64,000 bases of DNA from Pegethrix bostrychoides GSE-TBD4-15B (GCA_019359155.1 JAHHHV010000068.1:62001-126000), one strand, 5' to 3'. Shown: positions 53,123-63,448, counted from the stretch's first letter. A program made the numbers and translations. Notes: a model not told the origin generated them from the sequence alone.

Positions 53123-54745
53123 TCAATCACCTTCCAGCGTCAAAATCTGCTCGTCAATCTGCCGCAGGCGCTCCCTTACCGCTAGCTCAGAAACCAAGCC
53201 CCGCCGCAGCGCCTCGCTCAGCGCCCCTTTTTCCACCAGCAGCAGCCGCTTCCGAATCGCGTCTAGCCCGTCCGGGTCGCGCACTGCCGCATCTGTGGCC
53301 ACTTCAACCGCCCAGCGGTCATACAGATCGCGCAGCGACCGCTCAGCCTTCGCCACCTGCACCTGATATTTGGCCCGCATCTCCTCGTAGATTGACTTGG
53401 GCAAAATCCCAGTTTTTAGCATCCCCTCCAGCTCGTCTTGGGCAGCCTTGGCGGCAATGAGCTGGGCGCGCAGGGCTTCAGTCTGCTGCTGAGCAGGCGA
53501 AACTTCGGCCAGTTGCAGCCGCTTCACCATCCAGGGCAGACTCAGCCCCTGGCCAACCAGCGACAGCAAGACGCTGCCAAACACAATCGCAATCAGGTTG
53601 CTGCGTCCGGCCAAACTCAGCGGCAGGCTTAGCGCCAGCGCCATGGACAGCGAGCCTTTGATATTGCCCAAAAACAGCACATGCTGCCAGCGCAGCGGAA
53701 TAGGATGACCAAACCAGTGCAGTCCAGCCAGCAGCGGATAGACTGACAGCAGCCTGCCGCCTTGATAGGCCAGCACCGCCAGCAGCACCGCAGGCAAAAT
53801 CTGCCAAGAATCTACAGGCCGCAGCTCCACGCCAATCAGCAAAAAGATGAACGTATTCACGCCAAATCCGGCATAGTCCCAGAAGCTGTAGAGCGTCACC
53901 CGACTCGAAGCCGACACTCGTCGCGACAGCCCGACGTTGCCCACCATCAGCCCCGCCACTACCACCGCCACCACGCCCGATACCCCCAGCCAGTGTCCCA
54001 GCTGAAATGCCCCCAGCGCCAACGCCACGGTGAGCAAGATGCCGCTGCCGTCATCGGAGCGGGCAAATAGCTCGGCGCTCAGATAGCCTAGCACCAGACC
54101 CACCAGCGCTCCACCCACCATCACAAAGACCAGCGTCTGCACCGCCTCCAGCCAGCCGACGTTGCCCCGCGACTGAGTTAGCAAAATTAAGTTGAACAGC
54201 ACTAGCGCCACGCCGTCGTTAAACAGGCTCTCGCCTTCCACAATCGTGATCAATCGCGCCGGAACTGCCACGCCCTTGAACACTGCAATCACCGACACCG
54301 TATCGGTAATCGCCAGGATTGAGCCGAGCAGCAGCGCCGGAATCCAGTCGAGCAGCAGCCCCAACTTGAGCGTAATTGCCGTAATGCCGGTAGCAACCAC
54401 CACTCCTGGCCCTGCCAGCAGCGCAATCGGCCTGACGGTGCTGCGAAGTCGGCTGATGTCGGTCTTGATAGCTGCTTCAAACAGCAGAATTGGCAAAAAT
54501 AAATTGAGAATCAGCGACGAGTCGAGGCCGATATTCTGCGGCAAAAAGCTGGCGATTCCCAGTCCGGCCAGCACTAGCCCTGTCACATAGGGAATCTGAA
54601 AGCGCCGCGATAGCAAGGCCACCGCAGTCGCCACCAGCAGTAGGATAATCCCGCTGATCACATAGGCCGCAATCCCGGTTGGTGGTTCTAGACTGGCCGC
54701 TGTCGCCCAGATTGGGGCACCTGGCTCGAATTGGACAATCGGCAT
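53123..54745 (-). CDS. NhaP-type sodium/proton antiporter
   Basis: A 540-residue cation/proton antiporter of the CPA1 family, with about twelve membrane segments starting at YVISGIILLLVATAVALL. The ion-binding motifs SILAITDTVSVIAVFK and EGESLFNDGVALVLF are present. The cytoplasmic tail of about 120 residues is charged and contains a coiled coil (ALRAQLIAAKAAQDELEGML). It is expected to export Na+ in exchange for protons at the plasma or thylakoid membrane. The stop converges on the kinase gene. Confidence 0.92.
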   Translation of the reverse strand: MPIVQFEPGAPIWATAASLEPPTGIAAYVISGIILLLVATAVALLSRRFQIPYVTGLVLAGLGIASFLPQNIGLDSSLILNLFLPILLFEAAIKTDISRLRSTVRPIALLAGPGVVVATGITAITLKLGLLLDWIPALLLGSILAITDTVSVIAVFKGVAVPARLITIVEGESLFNDGVALVLFNLILLTQSRGNVGWLEAVQTLVFVMVGGALVGLVLGYLSAELFARSDDGSGILLTVALALGAFQLGHWLGVSGVVAVVVAGLMVGNVGLSRRVSASSRVTLYSFWDYAGFGVNTFIFLLIGVELRPVDSWQILPAVLLAVLAYQGGRLLSVYPLLAGLHWFGHPIPLRWQHVLFLGNIKGSLSMALALSLPLSLAGRSNLIAIVFGSVLLSLVGQGLSLPWMVKRLQLAEVSPAQQQTEALRAQLIAAKAAQDELEGMLKTGILPKSIYEEMRAKYQVQVAKAERSLRDLYDRWAVEVATDAAVRDPDGLDAIRKRLLLVEKGALSEALRRGLVSELAVRERLRQIDEQILTLEGD

Positions 54746-54951
54746 CAGAATTTAGTGGAATTTAATAAATGCTTTAATAGAGCGCGGCTTAATGGAGCGC
54801 TGACCTGCATGAAGATTGTCCCAGATTTTGGCTGAGCCGATTGCAAAGCGCTGAAGCCAGACTGGCAAGCTGTTATAACAGCAGCAGGGCAAACAGCTTA
54901 GCAGAATATAACTTAGAAAAGCAGCAACGACAGGGAGAACAAAACAGGTCT

Positions 54952-55956
54952 ATGGCAACAAAACCAACTATTTTAGTCGTGGGCGGAGCCGGATATATTG
55001 GCTCTCATGCGGTGCTGGCACTCCAGCAGGCGGGCTACGAAGCGCTCGTGCTCGACAATCTGGTCTATGGCCACCGCGAGCTAATCGACAGGCTGGGGGC
55101 TGAGCTGATTGAAGGCGATATGAACGACCGGGCGATGCTGGATCAGCTGTTTGCCAGCCGGGAGATTGCGGCGGTGATGCATTTTGCGGCCTATGCCTAC
55201 GTAGGCGAGTCAGTCACCGAACCCATCAAGTATTACCGCAACAACGTGGTGGCGACGCTGACGCTGCTAGAAGCGATGCTGGCCGCCAACGTCAAGCGGT
55301 TCGTCTTCTCTTCCACCTGCGCCACCTACGGCACGCCCAAAACTGTGCCGATTCCCGAAGATCATCCACAGTCACCCATTAACCCCTATGGCGCAACCAA
55401 GCTGATGGTCGAACGGATTTTGGCTGACTTTGACACCGCCTACGGACTTAAGTCAGTCTGCTTCCGCTACTTCAATGCGGCGGGCGCTGATCCGGAAGGC
55501 CGCTTGGGCGAAGACCACAACCCCGAAACGCACCTGATTCCGCTAGTGCTGCAAACGGCACTGGGACTACGCGAGGCCATCTCGGTGTTTGGCACAGACT
55601 ATCCGACCCCAGACGGCACCTGCATCCGCGACTATATCCACGTCAGCGATCTGGCGACTGCCCATATTCAGGGTGTTGAATATCTGCTCAAGGGCGGTGA
55701 GAGTGGTGCATTCAACCTGGGCAACGGCAGTGGCTTTTCGGTGAAGCAGGTGATTGAGACGGCGCAGAACATTACGGGTCGCCAGATTCAGGTGATCGAG
55801 CGCGAGCGGCGAGCGGGCGACCCGGCAGCTTTGATTGGCACCAGCGAACGCGCCCGCTCAATTCTGGGCTGGCAACCTCAATATCCAGAGCTGACGCAGA
55901 TTATTAGCCACGCCTGGAACTGGCATCAGCAGCGGCATCCTAAGCCAAACGCCTGA
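54952..55956 (+). CDS. galE: UDP-glucose 4-epimerase
   Basis: A 334-residue SDR enzyme from the ATG at 54952 (MATKPTILVVGGAGYIGSH); the frame opens 111 bases earlier, but only this start gives the usual N-terminal NAD motif GGAGYIG. Catalytic residues are in FSSTCATYGTP (Ser/Thr) and NPYGATKLMVE (Tyr/Lys). It interconverts UDP-glucose and UDP-galactose for glycan synthesis. It converges on ftsZ. Confidence 0.95.
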   Translation: MATKPTILVVGGAGYIGSHAVLALQQAGYEALVLDNLVYGHRELIDRLGAELIEGDMNDRAMLDQLFASREIAAVMHFAAYAYVGESVTEPIKYYRNNVVATLTLLEAMLAANVKRFVFSSTCATYGTPKTVPIPEDHPQSPINPYGATKLMVERILADFDTAYGLKSVCFRYFNAAGADPEGRLGEDHNPETHLIPLVLQTALGLREAISVFGTDYPTPDGTCIRDYIHVSDLATAHIQGVEYLLKGGESGAFNLGNGSGFSVKQVIETAQNITGRQIQVIERERRAGDPAALIGTSERARSILGWQPQYPELTQIISHAWNWHQQRHPKPNA

Positions 55957-55979
55957 GCCAGACGCTTCAGCTAAATTCC

Positions 55980-57257
55980 TTAGCGCGGCGGACGGCGACG
56001 CTGCAAAAACTCCGGGATGTCCAGGCCGGGTTTCGTGCCCGGTCGGGGCGGCTGCTCTTGAGTACTGGGGCTTTGCGGCGGTGGGGCTGGGCTGGGAGGA
56101 GCCGAAATGGCGGGTCGCTTCAGCGGCGAAACGCGAGTCGCCTGCTGGACGGGCGGCGCTTGAGCGGCAGTGGCAAAACCTGTGGCAATCACGGTAATCC
56201 GAATTTCGCCCTGAAGGTTGTTGTCAATCACGGCACCAAAAATGATGTTGGCGTTTGGATCGACGGCTTCGTAGATGATCTCGGCGGCAGCATTCACCTC
56301 ATGCAGCGTCAGGTCAGAGCCGCCGGTAATGTTAAATACCACACCCTGCGCGCCATCAATCGAGGACTCCAGCAGCGGTGAGGAGATGGCGGCGGTGGCG
56401 GCTTCGCGGGCGCGGGACTTGCCAGAGCCAATCCCGATACCCATCAGCGCCGAGCCAGCATCGGCCATGACAGCTCGCACGTCAGCAAAGTCAACATTGA
56501 CCAAACCCGGAATCGTAATAATGTCGGAGATGCCCTGCACGCCTTGCCGCAGGATATCGTCCGCCACCCGGAAGGCTTCCTGCACGGGGGTCTGCTCTGA
56601 AATCACCGCCAGCAGCTTGTCGTTAGGGATGATGATCAGCGTATCGACCCGGCTTTGCAGGGCTGCAATCCCTTCGTCAGCCTGATTGGTACGCCGCTTG
56701 CCCTCAAACGTGAAGGGACGGGTAACCACGCCGACGGTGAGCGCTCCCACTTCTTTGGCGACCTCAGCTACGACTGGGGCGGCACCCGTGCCCGTGCCGC
56801 CGCCCATGCCTGCCGTAATAAAGACTAAATCAGCCTGCTCCAGCGAGGCTGCAATCTCGTCGCGAGACTCTTCAGCAGCCTTCTGACCAATGGCTGGGTT
56901 GCCGCCTGCGCCGAGGCCGCGCGTCAGCTTTTGCCCCACCTGCAAGCGGTTATTGGCTTCAGCCAACGTCAGCGCCTGAGAGTCTGTGTTGATTGACCAG
57001 AACTCAATCCCCGCGACATTGCTGGCAATCATCCGATTCACGGCATTGCAGCCACCGCCGCCCACTCCAATCACCTTAATCTTCGCTACGCTACTTGGCA
57101 CAAGCTCATCACTCCTGTTGTCCGCCGCCGGGATGCCGTTCGGATCTCGAACTTGACCCAAGTTTACTCCAGAGTTTGCAAATGGATTCGTTGCATTCAT
57201 CGGCAGCGAAAAATTGATTGAGTCGGCATCGGAGGAATCTGCGTGAGTGGCCATCAA
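55980..57257 (-). CDS. ftsZ: Cell division GTPase FtsZ
   Basis: A 425-residue tubulin homologue. The GTP-binding region is [14 protein letters not shown] and [16 protein letters not shown], and the synergy loop is [21 protein letters not shown]. An N-terminal extension of about 50 residues and a Pro-rich linker are typical of cyanobacteria. The C-terminal peptide [12 protein letters not shown] binds partners such as SepF and ZipN. It lies downstream of ftsQ with a 391-base spacer. Confidence 0.97.
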   Translation of the reverse strand: MMATHADSSDADSINFSLPMNATNPFANSGVNLGQVRDPNGIPAADNRSDELVPSSVAKIKVIGVGGGGCNAVNRMIASNVAGIEFWSINTDSQALTLAEANNRLQVGQKLTRGLGAGGNPAIGQKAAEESRDEIAASLEQADLVFITAGMGGGTGTGAAPVVAEVAKEVGALTVGVVTRPFTFEGKRRTNQADEGIAALQSRVDTLIIIPNDKLLAVISEQTPVQEAFRVADDILRQGVQGISDIITIPGLVNVDFADVRAVMADAGSALMGIGIGSGKSRAREAATAAISSPLLESSIDGAQGVVFNITGGSDLTLHEVNAAAEIIYEAVDPNANIIFGAVIDNNLQGEIRITVIATGFATAAQAPPVQQATRVSPLKRPAISAPPSPAPPPQSPSTQEQPPRPGTKPGLDIPEFLQRRRPPR

Positions 57258-57648
57258 CTTACTGCTTAAGGTGTGCTACTGGGTCATCTGAGAGTTTGAA
57301 TTTGAGCTTGAGGTCGAGATCATGGCCATTCACGTCGGCTGTTAAGCGCTAGCGCTTGGCTCTGGATTGCTGGCTCTATTTTTGGCTCTAGATTTTTGGC
57401 TCTAGATAATATAGGTCATGTTGCTCAAAAAGCCAAACTTAGCCTTCCAGCAGGGCTTTAGCTAGATCTAGGAGATTCGGTCTAGTAGATCTAATGGTTC
57501 TAACCGCTGAACTGGGGGCAATCAAAACCAGCAAGCTTGAATAGACTGAAACAATCTAAACAAAAACCTGCGTTCAGTCGGTTTTTGGGAATCCTTCTAT
57601 CTTACCGAATATTTGCTGAGCGGCATCGTCTGGGCTGAGTTCGCCTGA
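57258..57648. other. Non-coding ftsQ-ftsZ spacer with short repeats
   Basis: About 390 bases. It contains a tandem repeat of the kind TTGGCTCTAGAT (57370-57411) and a stem-loop (57561-57587). It must contain the ftsZ promoter on the minus strand; no box could be assigned with certainty. Confidence 0.45.
57561..57587 (-). terminator. Stem-loop downstream of ftsQ, possible terminator
   Basis: CAAAAACC and GGTTTTTG form an 8-bp stem about 60 bases after the ftsQ stop codon; on the minus strand the 3' arm runs into a T-rich stretch. It may terminate ftsQ transcripts, so that ftsZ is mainly read from its own promoter. Confidence 0.45.
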
Positions 57649-58509
57649 TTATTCCTCCTGCTCAACGGCGCGGCGCGACTTGGTCTTAGCAGGCGCTAGC
57701 TCCAGCATCGGCATATCGGGGTTGCTCAGGTCGATATAGGCGACCTGCTCAGATTTAATATTGTCGGGGAGCTGCCGCATCTGGTCTAGGATCTGGAGCT
57801 GCTGCTCAAACCGAGAGCCAAAGGGGCCGCAGTGTACCGTCGCAATATCGGTGTAGAGAATCAGATTGCTCGGCTCGCGCCAGTCGATCATCGTGATTTT
57901 GACCGGGCTACGGCTGACGGCTTGATAGAGACTGACCCACTGCGCCTGATACTGCTCTTGCAGGCCAATCACCTTCAGCGCAGGCAGCTTTTGAGACTGA
58001 TTCAGCGCTACAAATTTCTCGTAGGGAATCCAGACTCCAGCTCCGTCAATCAAAGCTGTGGCGAACAGATTGTCAAAACGGCGGTTGGGGGTGAGAGAAG
58101 TGCTGGGGCTGACATAAACCGTCGCAACTGGATGCCGCTCTTGCACCTGCACCACCATGCTGGGTGGAAACATGCGGCGCGTGACGGTGGCATCCGCAAT
58201 GGGAGCCTGCTGCTTTAGCTGCTGAGCTAGCGCATCAGGTCGCAGCGCCAAAATTGACTCTGGATAAGAAATGGTGAGCATGGCGCGAATCATATCGCTG
58301 GAGAGCGACTTGTTGCCCTGAATTACGATCTGCCGAGGGTCGCGAATCATCCAGTCGGGCAGCGTCACCATCCAGATCACGCCCAGCGTCAGTCCGGTCA
58401 TGGAGACAATTTGCCAGCTCGTCTGAAGCCATCGGCCTCGGCGTTTGCGTCGCAGGTCACGCCGTCGTGAGGTTAGCTCCTCAGAAGAAGTGGATGAGAT
58501 ATCCGTCAT
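57649..58509 (-). CDS. ftsQ: Cell division protein FtsQ
   Basis: A 286-residue bitopic protein. A basic cytoplasmic tail (RRRDLRRKRRGR) leads to one membrane helix (IVSMTGLTLGVIWMVTL), then a POTRA domain (IQGNKSLSSDMIRAML) and the FtsQ domain with TVTRRMFPPSMVVQVQERHPVA. It links FtsB/FtsL-type partners in the divisome. Location before ftsZ follows the usual cyanobacterial order. Confidence 0.9.
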   Translation of the reverse strand: MTDISSTSSEELTSRRRDLRRKRRGRWLQTSWQIVSMTGLTLGVIWMVTLPDWMIRDPRQIVIQGNKSLSSDMIRAMLTISYPESILALRPDALAQQLKQQAPIADATVTRRMFPPSMVVQVQERHPVATVYVSPSTSLTPNRRFDNLFATALIDGAGVWIPYEKFVALNQSQKLPALKVIGLQEQYQAQWVSLYQAVSRSPVKITMIDWREPSNLILYTDIATVHCGPFGSRFEQQLQILDQMRQLPDNIKSEQVAYIDLSNPDMPMLELAPAKTKSRRAVEQEE

Positions 58510-58816
58510 GAGCCGAAGCGCTGATTTAGGGGCAATTTGAGAAGCAGTTCTGAATGCATGTTACGGCAGGTTGCGGCCAACTCACAGCAGCGCGATCCGC
58601 GGCACTGAGACCACCGGGACTCGCGCTCAGGAAAGTGACTCCAAACCTAGCATAGAATCTAAATTTCGCTTCAGCCGCTCAATAATCTGCAACCCACTCT
58701 GCAACCCCCGAACCATGAAGTTCAGATTCCAGTCTATGAGCCTCAGTAAAGTCTAGAGGAAGAGATCGTGAATTCGCTCCTGATCAAGAACTGCCTCATC
58801 AGAATGGGAGATAGAT
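58510..58816. other. Non-coding divergent spacer between ftsQ and GH8 gene
   Basis: About 305 bases holding two divergent promoters. A repeated ATCTGCAACCC/CTCTGCAACCC block lies near 58686-58710. No gene is supported. Confidence 0.4.
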
Positions 58817-60223
58817 GTGAGAACTCTGTTGATGTCGAGTGATATCGGGATGGTAAAGATGATGGCTGAGGTTGTTTGGCATCTGCTGACGGGTGCGGTT
58901 GTGAGTTGGGTGGGGCTGAACTATGGTCTGGCACAGATCGCACAGAATACCGTCCAAGCTGCCGAGAAGGGACTGGCCAGCAGTATCGCTGAGGTGGCTC
59001 CAGCGGTGACTCCCCTCTCTCCCGCTCCTTCTCTGACAAAACCAATCGACGAGCCGCTGAGCGAGAGTTGGGCAGCCTATCGGTCGCGGTTTATTCAGGC
59101 AGACGGGCGGGTGATTGACCGCGAAAGCCAGGATAGAACGGTTTCTGAAGGCCAAGCTTATGCCATGCTGCGAGCTGTTTTGGCGGATGATCGCACGACC
59201 TTTGCGCTGACGCTTAACTGGGCTGAAGCTAATTTGCAGCGCCGCCCGCCGCTAGTCAAGCCAGCCCCAGATCCAGCCCCAGAAGCTGCCCCACAATCCA
59301 CATCCCAACCGCCATCCACTCCCGACGCGCCGCTTGATTCGCTCTGGGCTTGGCACTGGGGGCAGCGCGAAGCAGGCGACTGGGGCATTTTGGACTCAAA
59401 TTTTGCTAGCGATGCGGATCTAGATGCGGCGACTGCCTTGATTTTGGCCAGCCGTCGTTGGCATCGGCCTGACTATCTGGAGCTAGCGCGCACCAAGCTC
59501 AAAGACCTCTGGGATTATTCAACCGTGACTGCCTCAGGTCGCCGGCCCAAACGCTATTTTTTGCCGGGGCCAATTGACTCATTTCAGCCCGCTCCTGATC
59601 AGATCTATCTCAATCCCTCTTATCTGGCACCTGCGGCCTTTCGGCTGTTCGCTCAGGTTGATCCGGGGCGAGACTGGAAGAGCCTCGTAGACAGCAGCTA
59701 TCAGGTGCTTGAAGATTCGAGTCAGCTTTCGATGGTGAAACTGCCCAGCGACTGGGTGGTGCTGGATCTCAAAACCGGACGGTATAGCGCTCCGGCTACC
59801 GATTCGACGCTTCGCAGCACCTACAGCTTTGATGCCTTTCGCGTCTGGTGGCGGTTAGCCATGGATGTGGTCTGGTTCGATGAGCCGCGAGCCAAAGCTT
59901 ATCTAGCAGAGCATCTGCCCTACTTGCAAAAGCTCTGGCGAGATGGACGGCGAATTCCGGCAAGGATTAACCTGCGGGGAGCGGCTACCGCTTCCTATGA
60001 AGCCACCAGCCAGTATGCCATGCTCTACTCAGCGCTCGCCATTACCGATCCGGCAATGGCGGCAGAGATCCTTGAGCAAAAGCTGTTGCCTGCCTACCAA
60101 GACGGTATCTGGGATAACGACCGAGCTTACTACACGCAGAATTTGGTTTGGCTGGGGCTGTATTGGGCTGATGAGCATTTGGATCAGCATTTGGCTGACG
60201 AGCACCAGATCAGAGGTCACTAA
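58817..60223 (+). CDS. Glycoside hydrolase family 8 endoglucanase-like protein
   Basis: A frame of up to 468 residues starting near 58817; ATGs at 58832 and 58850 are alternatives. A hydrophobic N-terminus (VVWHLLTGAVVSWVGLNYGLAQ) looks like a signal or anchor. GH8 features: SEGQAYAMLRAVL with the acid Glu, WHWGQREAGDWGILDSNFASDADLDAATALILA with the catalytic region, and PSYLAPAAFRLF. GH8 members hydrolyse cellulose or other beta-1,4 glucans, commonly as partners of cellulose synthase. No cellulose synthase gene is adjacent. A Pro/Ala/Ser-rich insert occurs near residues 150-175. Confidence 0.88.
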   Translation: MRTLLMSSDIGMVKMMAEVVWHLLTGAVVSWVGLNYGLAQIAQNTVQAAEKGLASSIAEVAPAVTPLSPAPSLTKPIDEPLSESWAAYRSRFIQADGRVIDRESQDRTVSEGQAYAMLRAVLADDRTTFALTLNWAEANLQRRPPLVKPAPDPAPEAAPQSTSQPPSTPDAPLDSLWAWHWGQREAGDWGILDSNFASDADLDAATALILASRRWHRPDYLELARTKLKDLWDYSTVTASGRRPKRYFLPGPIDSFQPAPDQIYLNPSYLAPAAFRLFAQVDPGRDWKSLVDSSYQVLEDSSQLSMVKLPSDWVVLDLKTGRYSAPATDSTLRSTYSFDAFRVWWRLAMDVVWFDEPRAKAYLAEHLPYLQKLWRDGRRIPARINLRGAATASYEATSQYAMLYSALAITDPAMAAEILEQKLLPAYQDGIWDNDRAYYTQNLVWLGLYWADEHLDQHLADEHQIRGH

Positions 60224-60229
60224 TGCTCG

Positions 60230-60745
60230 CTAAGTGCCGCAGCCGCAGGGCAGCGGCGCTGGGCCACCCGTGCGATTTACGAACAAACTCGCCTGATAGC
60301 GGTTGGTGCCTTGGGCGGCCGACTTAATTTTTAGATAGTAAGTGCCAGTTTTCAAGCCTTGAAACACCGTCTCTCCCTGCTCTCCGCCCGCCACAGCTAA
60401 GCTCGACCTGCCCTTACGCAGGCTGACCGCTTGACCAGAGGCATCCAGCAAAACGGTTTGGATGCGGGTGCTGGAGCGATTGGTCATCTCTAGCCGCATC
60501 CGGCTGTTGGCAGTGAGATCAACCTGCATAAAGTCAACGGGATTGCCGCGCCCCACCGAGCCTTTAACGGTGGCCTGGCCGGGAAATGAGCCGAGCTGTT
60601 GGGCGGTGGCGAGCTGGCTGCTGCTAGCACGGCGGCTCAGGGAGAGCGGCTGAGCATTCCCGAATGCGGATTTGTCTGGAGCGAAGGCTGAAGCCGAGAG
60701 GGGGGAGCGAGTTGCGCTGGCTGATTTGCTGAATGGGACGACCAT
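60230..60745 (-). CDS. Exported-type hypothetical beta-sandwich protein (171 aa)
   Basis: A 171-residue protein with a Ser/Ala-rich N-terminus and a beta-sandwich C-terminal domain similar to pre-peptidase C-terminal (PPC) domains: DFMQVDLTANSRMRLEMTN, then GLKTGTYYLKI. It ends in a short motif PLPCGCGT with two cysteines. No clear signal peptide is seen. Domain call is by eye. It sits between the GH8 gene and the patatin gene, with GTG.. repeats in its upstream spacer (60754-60800). Confidence 0.55.
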   Translation of the reverse strand: MVVPFSKSASATRSPLSASAFAPDKSAFGNAQPLSLSRRASSSQLATAQQLGSFPGQATVKGSVGRGNPVDFMQVDLTANSRMRLEMTNRSSTRIQTVLLDASGQAVSLRKGRSSLAVAGGEQGETVFQGLKTGTYYLKIKSAAQGTNRYQASLFVNRTGGPAPLPCGCGT

Positions 60746-60828
60746 AAATTTTGTCTGTAAAGTGTCTATCGGGAAAGTATCTGTCGGGAAAGTGTCTGTC
60801 GGGATCTACTGCTGCAAAAATTATGCAC

Positions 60829-62559
60829 CTAGTCTAGCCTCAGCAGCTCATCTAGCTTTTTGCCGAGAAAAAATTTGAGGCTGAGCTTCAGCAGCCAGCG
60901 AACCCAAAAGCGGCCTTCGACCGACTCCACGATTCGTCCGCCGCGATCTAAGAGCTGTGCCTTGAGCGCAGTGCGGGTTTGGCGCGGCACTTGCCTTAGA
61001 TCAACTTTGCCTAAGTCGTCCGCAATCGGCGGCAGCGCATGGCCGGGTGCAAAGTTCAGCAGATAGAGCTGACCTTCGCTTTTGCCTGCTCGGTGCAGAG
61101 CTTGCAGCTTTTGCAAAAACGTCATGGCCTTGCGTCGCCCAAGATTGTAGTCAAAATCCCGAAACGACTGATCGAGAAAGCCGCCAAAGGCAAAAAGCTG
61201 TTCGCCCGCTAGCTCCAGATCGTCTGAGGTGATCGCATAGACCGTCATCACATCCTTGCTGCCCAAGTTCTGGACTTTTTCGAGCGCCTGCACCAGCTTC
61301 AGCCAGCTCTCGGCCACGGCCTCGCCGCCGATGGGCAGAGCCGTTTGGGTGAGACCATAGACCAGCCGATCATATTCTTCGGTGAACTGCTGCCGCAGTC
61401 GGTCGCGGTCGGTGGACATCTGGTAACGCTGTTCGACGGGCGATTCTGCTGGGTAGAGCACTGCCAGCAGGCTATCTCCAACCTGGCTAAAAGAGGCTTG
61501 GAGCTGCGGTGACTTGAGCAGAATATCGCTCAGCTCTTTCGACTGCTGCTCAAACTGGCGGATCTTCTGGTTGACTTTGCTGGTGGTCACCCAGTTTTGA
61601 AACCGCGCCTGGGTGAAGATGGCGCTGGCGAGTGCGGCACCGGTCTTCAGATAGGTGGCGTTCTCGGCGCGAATATCCGGGTTAGCGGTAGAGCTTTTGG
61701 CACCGGGCGAGACGTAGAGGTAAAAGCGGCTGTGGTGATCCTGGTGGTTCACGTCGATTTGATCCACCAAGTCTTTGGCCAGCCCCAGCGGCTCGTTTTC
61801 AAATACGCCACCGTCGGTGTAGACGAATGAATATGAGCCGGGAGAGAGCACGGAGCGGTCATAGCTGGGGTCGCTGCCCTGACGCTCGATTTGCAGGGGG
61901 CGGAAGGCAAACGGGAAGGCTCCTGACGAGCGAGCCGCCTTTTCCAAACCGCGCCAGACCTGCGCCGAGTCATCGCTGTCTGTGACTTCGTGGGTGAGGA
62001 AATCCTGGTGGCGGGTGTAGGTGAACATGCGGCGGGCACGGCTGTCGGGATTCATCACGTCGGGGAAGTCGGTGATTTCGACCGCATAGTCTACGCCGTT
62101 GAGGTTGGACATGGCGATACCGAGACGGATGCTGGCGGCGCTGGCCGGATGTCGCTGGCGCGGGGTGGGCAATCCGGCGGCGTAGCGCTGCAAAACATAG
62201 CGAGCGCCAATTTCGGCAATCTGGTCAGACGAGAGGATCGAAAAGTTGGGGTCTTCATCGGGGCGCAGATTCAGCAGGCGGGTGATATCGACATCTTCGA
62301 CCCAAGGCTTGTAGAGAGCGTTGGCGTAGGGCTGGCGCAATGCCTCGGCTTCAAACATCAGCTTCTGCGCCAAGATGCAGGCAGTCATGGCTCCGGCAGA
62401 AGCGCCGGTAATCACGTCGATTTCGATCTGCTGGTTGGGGGCGGTGTCTGGGTGTCCGTTGTGCTGGGCGATGGCCTCAATCATCTCGTAGAGCACGCCA
62501 GCTTCGTAGCTGCCCAATGACACCGCCCCGCTAATTGTGATTGCCAGTTTTTGCGGCAT
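60829..62559 (-). CDS. Patatin-like phospholipase
   Basis: A 576-residue lipase-like protein. The oxyanion loop is ISGAVSLGSYEAGVLYEM (variation of GGGxRG), the nucleophile is in GASAGAM, and the Asp is in YTDGGVFENEPLGLA. The Ser-Asp dyad is thus present. The C-terminal half is long and helical, as in the patatin-related TIGR03607-type proteins. Probably acts on membrane lipids; localisation uncertain, with no signal peptide. It diverges from the YebC gene. Confidence 0.88.
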   Translation of the reverse strand: MPQKLAITISGAVSLGSYEAGVLYEMIEAIAQHNGHPDTAPNQQIEIDVITGASAGAMTACILAQKLMFEAEALRQPYANALYKPWVEDVDITRLLNLRPDEDPNFSILSSDQIAEIGARYVLQRYAAGLPTPRQRHPASAASIRLGIAMSNLNGVDYAVEITDFPDVMNPDSRARRMFTYTRHQDFLTHEVTDSDDSAQVWRGLEKAARSSGAFPFAFRPLQIERQGSDPSYDRSVLSPGSYSFVYTDGGVFENEPLGLAKDLVDQIDVNHQDHHSRFYLYVSPGAKSSTANPDIRAENATYLKTGAALASAIFTQARFQNWVTTSKVNQKIRQFEQQSKELSDILLKSPQLQASFSQVGDSLLAVLYPAESPVEQRYQMSTDRDRLRQQFTEEYDRLVYGLTQTALPIGGEAVAESWLKLVQALEKVQNLGSKDVMTVYAITSDDLELAGEQLFAFGGFLDQSFRDFDYNLGRRKAMTFLQKLQALHRAGKSEGQLYLLNFAPGHALPPIADDLGKVDLRQVPRQTRTALKAQLLDRGGRIVESVEGRFWVRWLLKLSLKFFLGKKLDELLRLD

Positions 62560-62650
62560 CTTGCTAAATTTCTACTCCAAAAACCACGCATTCCCATCTC
62601 TCAGCCTCCTACATTATCCTAGTCATCTGAGGCGTTATGACAAGAGAGCG

Positions 62651-63448
62651 ATGTCTGGGCATAGCAAGTGGGCGACGATTAAGCGGCAAAAAGCGCGGGT
62701 GGATGCTGCCAAGGGCAAGACTTTCGCCAAAATTTCGCGGGCGATTATTATGGCGGCACGCTCTGGGGTGCCTGACCCGGCGGGTAATTTTCAGCTGAGA
62801 ACCGCGATTGAGAAGGCTAAAGCCGCTGGCATTCCCAACGACAATATTGACCGGGCGATTGCCAAAGGCGCAGGCAAGTTAGGAGCAGACGGGGCGCTGG
62901 AGGAGATCCGCTACGAGGGCTATGGGCCAGGGGGCGTGGCGATTTTGATTGAGGCGCTCACCGATAACCGCAACCGCACGGCGGCAGATCTGCGGGCAGC
63001 GTTTAGCAAGCGCGGCGGCAATTTGGGAGAGATGGGCTGCGTCGGCTGGATGTTTGAGCAGAAGGGGGTGGTGCGGATTTGGCGGGCAGGGAGCGGCAAG
63101 CTAAAAGCGCTGCCGATTGACGAAGAGAGTCTGCTAGAAGATCTGCTGGATCTGGGGGCGGAGACTTACGAGCTGGTGGAGCTGGACGAGGAGATTCCGG
63201 GAGCCGAAGTGTTTAGCAATCCGCTTGACTTGGAGGAACTGGGGCAAAGACTGGCGGCTAAAGGCTATCAGGTGATGGAGTCGGAGCTGCGCTGGATTCC
63301 GAGCAATAGCGTTGAGGTGACGGATGCGGAGCAGGCAGGGGCGCTGCTGCGGATGATGGAGGCGCTGGAGGATTTGGAAGATGTGCAGAGCGTGACAGGG
63401 AATTTTGAGATGGCGGATGAGCTGGTTGAGGTGATTGAGGTGGAGTAG
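62651..63448 (+). CDS. YebC/PmpR-family transcriptional or translational regulator
   Basis: A 265-residue protein from the ATG at 62651 (MSGHSKWATIKRQKARVDAAKGK), the standard family start; the frame opens further upstream, but that part overlaps the patatin gene promoter. Features: GRGGNLGE-like RGGNLGEMGCVGWMF, and IPNDNIDRAIAKG. YebC proteins act as DNA-binding regulators or as factors that relieve ribosome stalling. Length is typical. Confidence 0.94.
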   Translation: MSGHSKWATIKRQKARVDAAKGKTFAKISRAIIMAARSGVPDPAGNFQLRTAIEKAKAAGIPNDNIDRAIAKGAGKLGADGALEEIRYEGYGPGGVAILIEALTDNRNRTAADLRAAFSKRGGNLGEMGCVGWMFEQKGVVRIWRAGSGKLKALPIDEESLLEDLLDLGAETYELVELDEEIPGAEVFSNPLDLEELGQRLAAKGYQVMESELRWIPSNSVEVTDAEQAGALLRMMEALEDLEDVQSVTGNFEMADELVEVIEVE

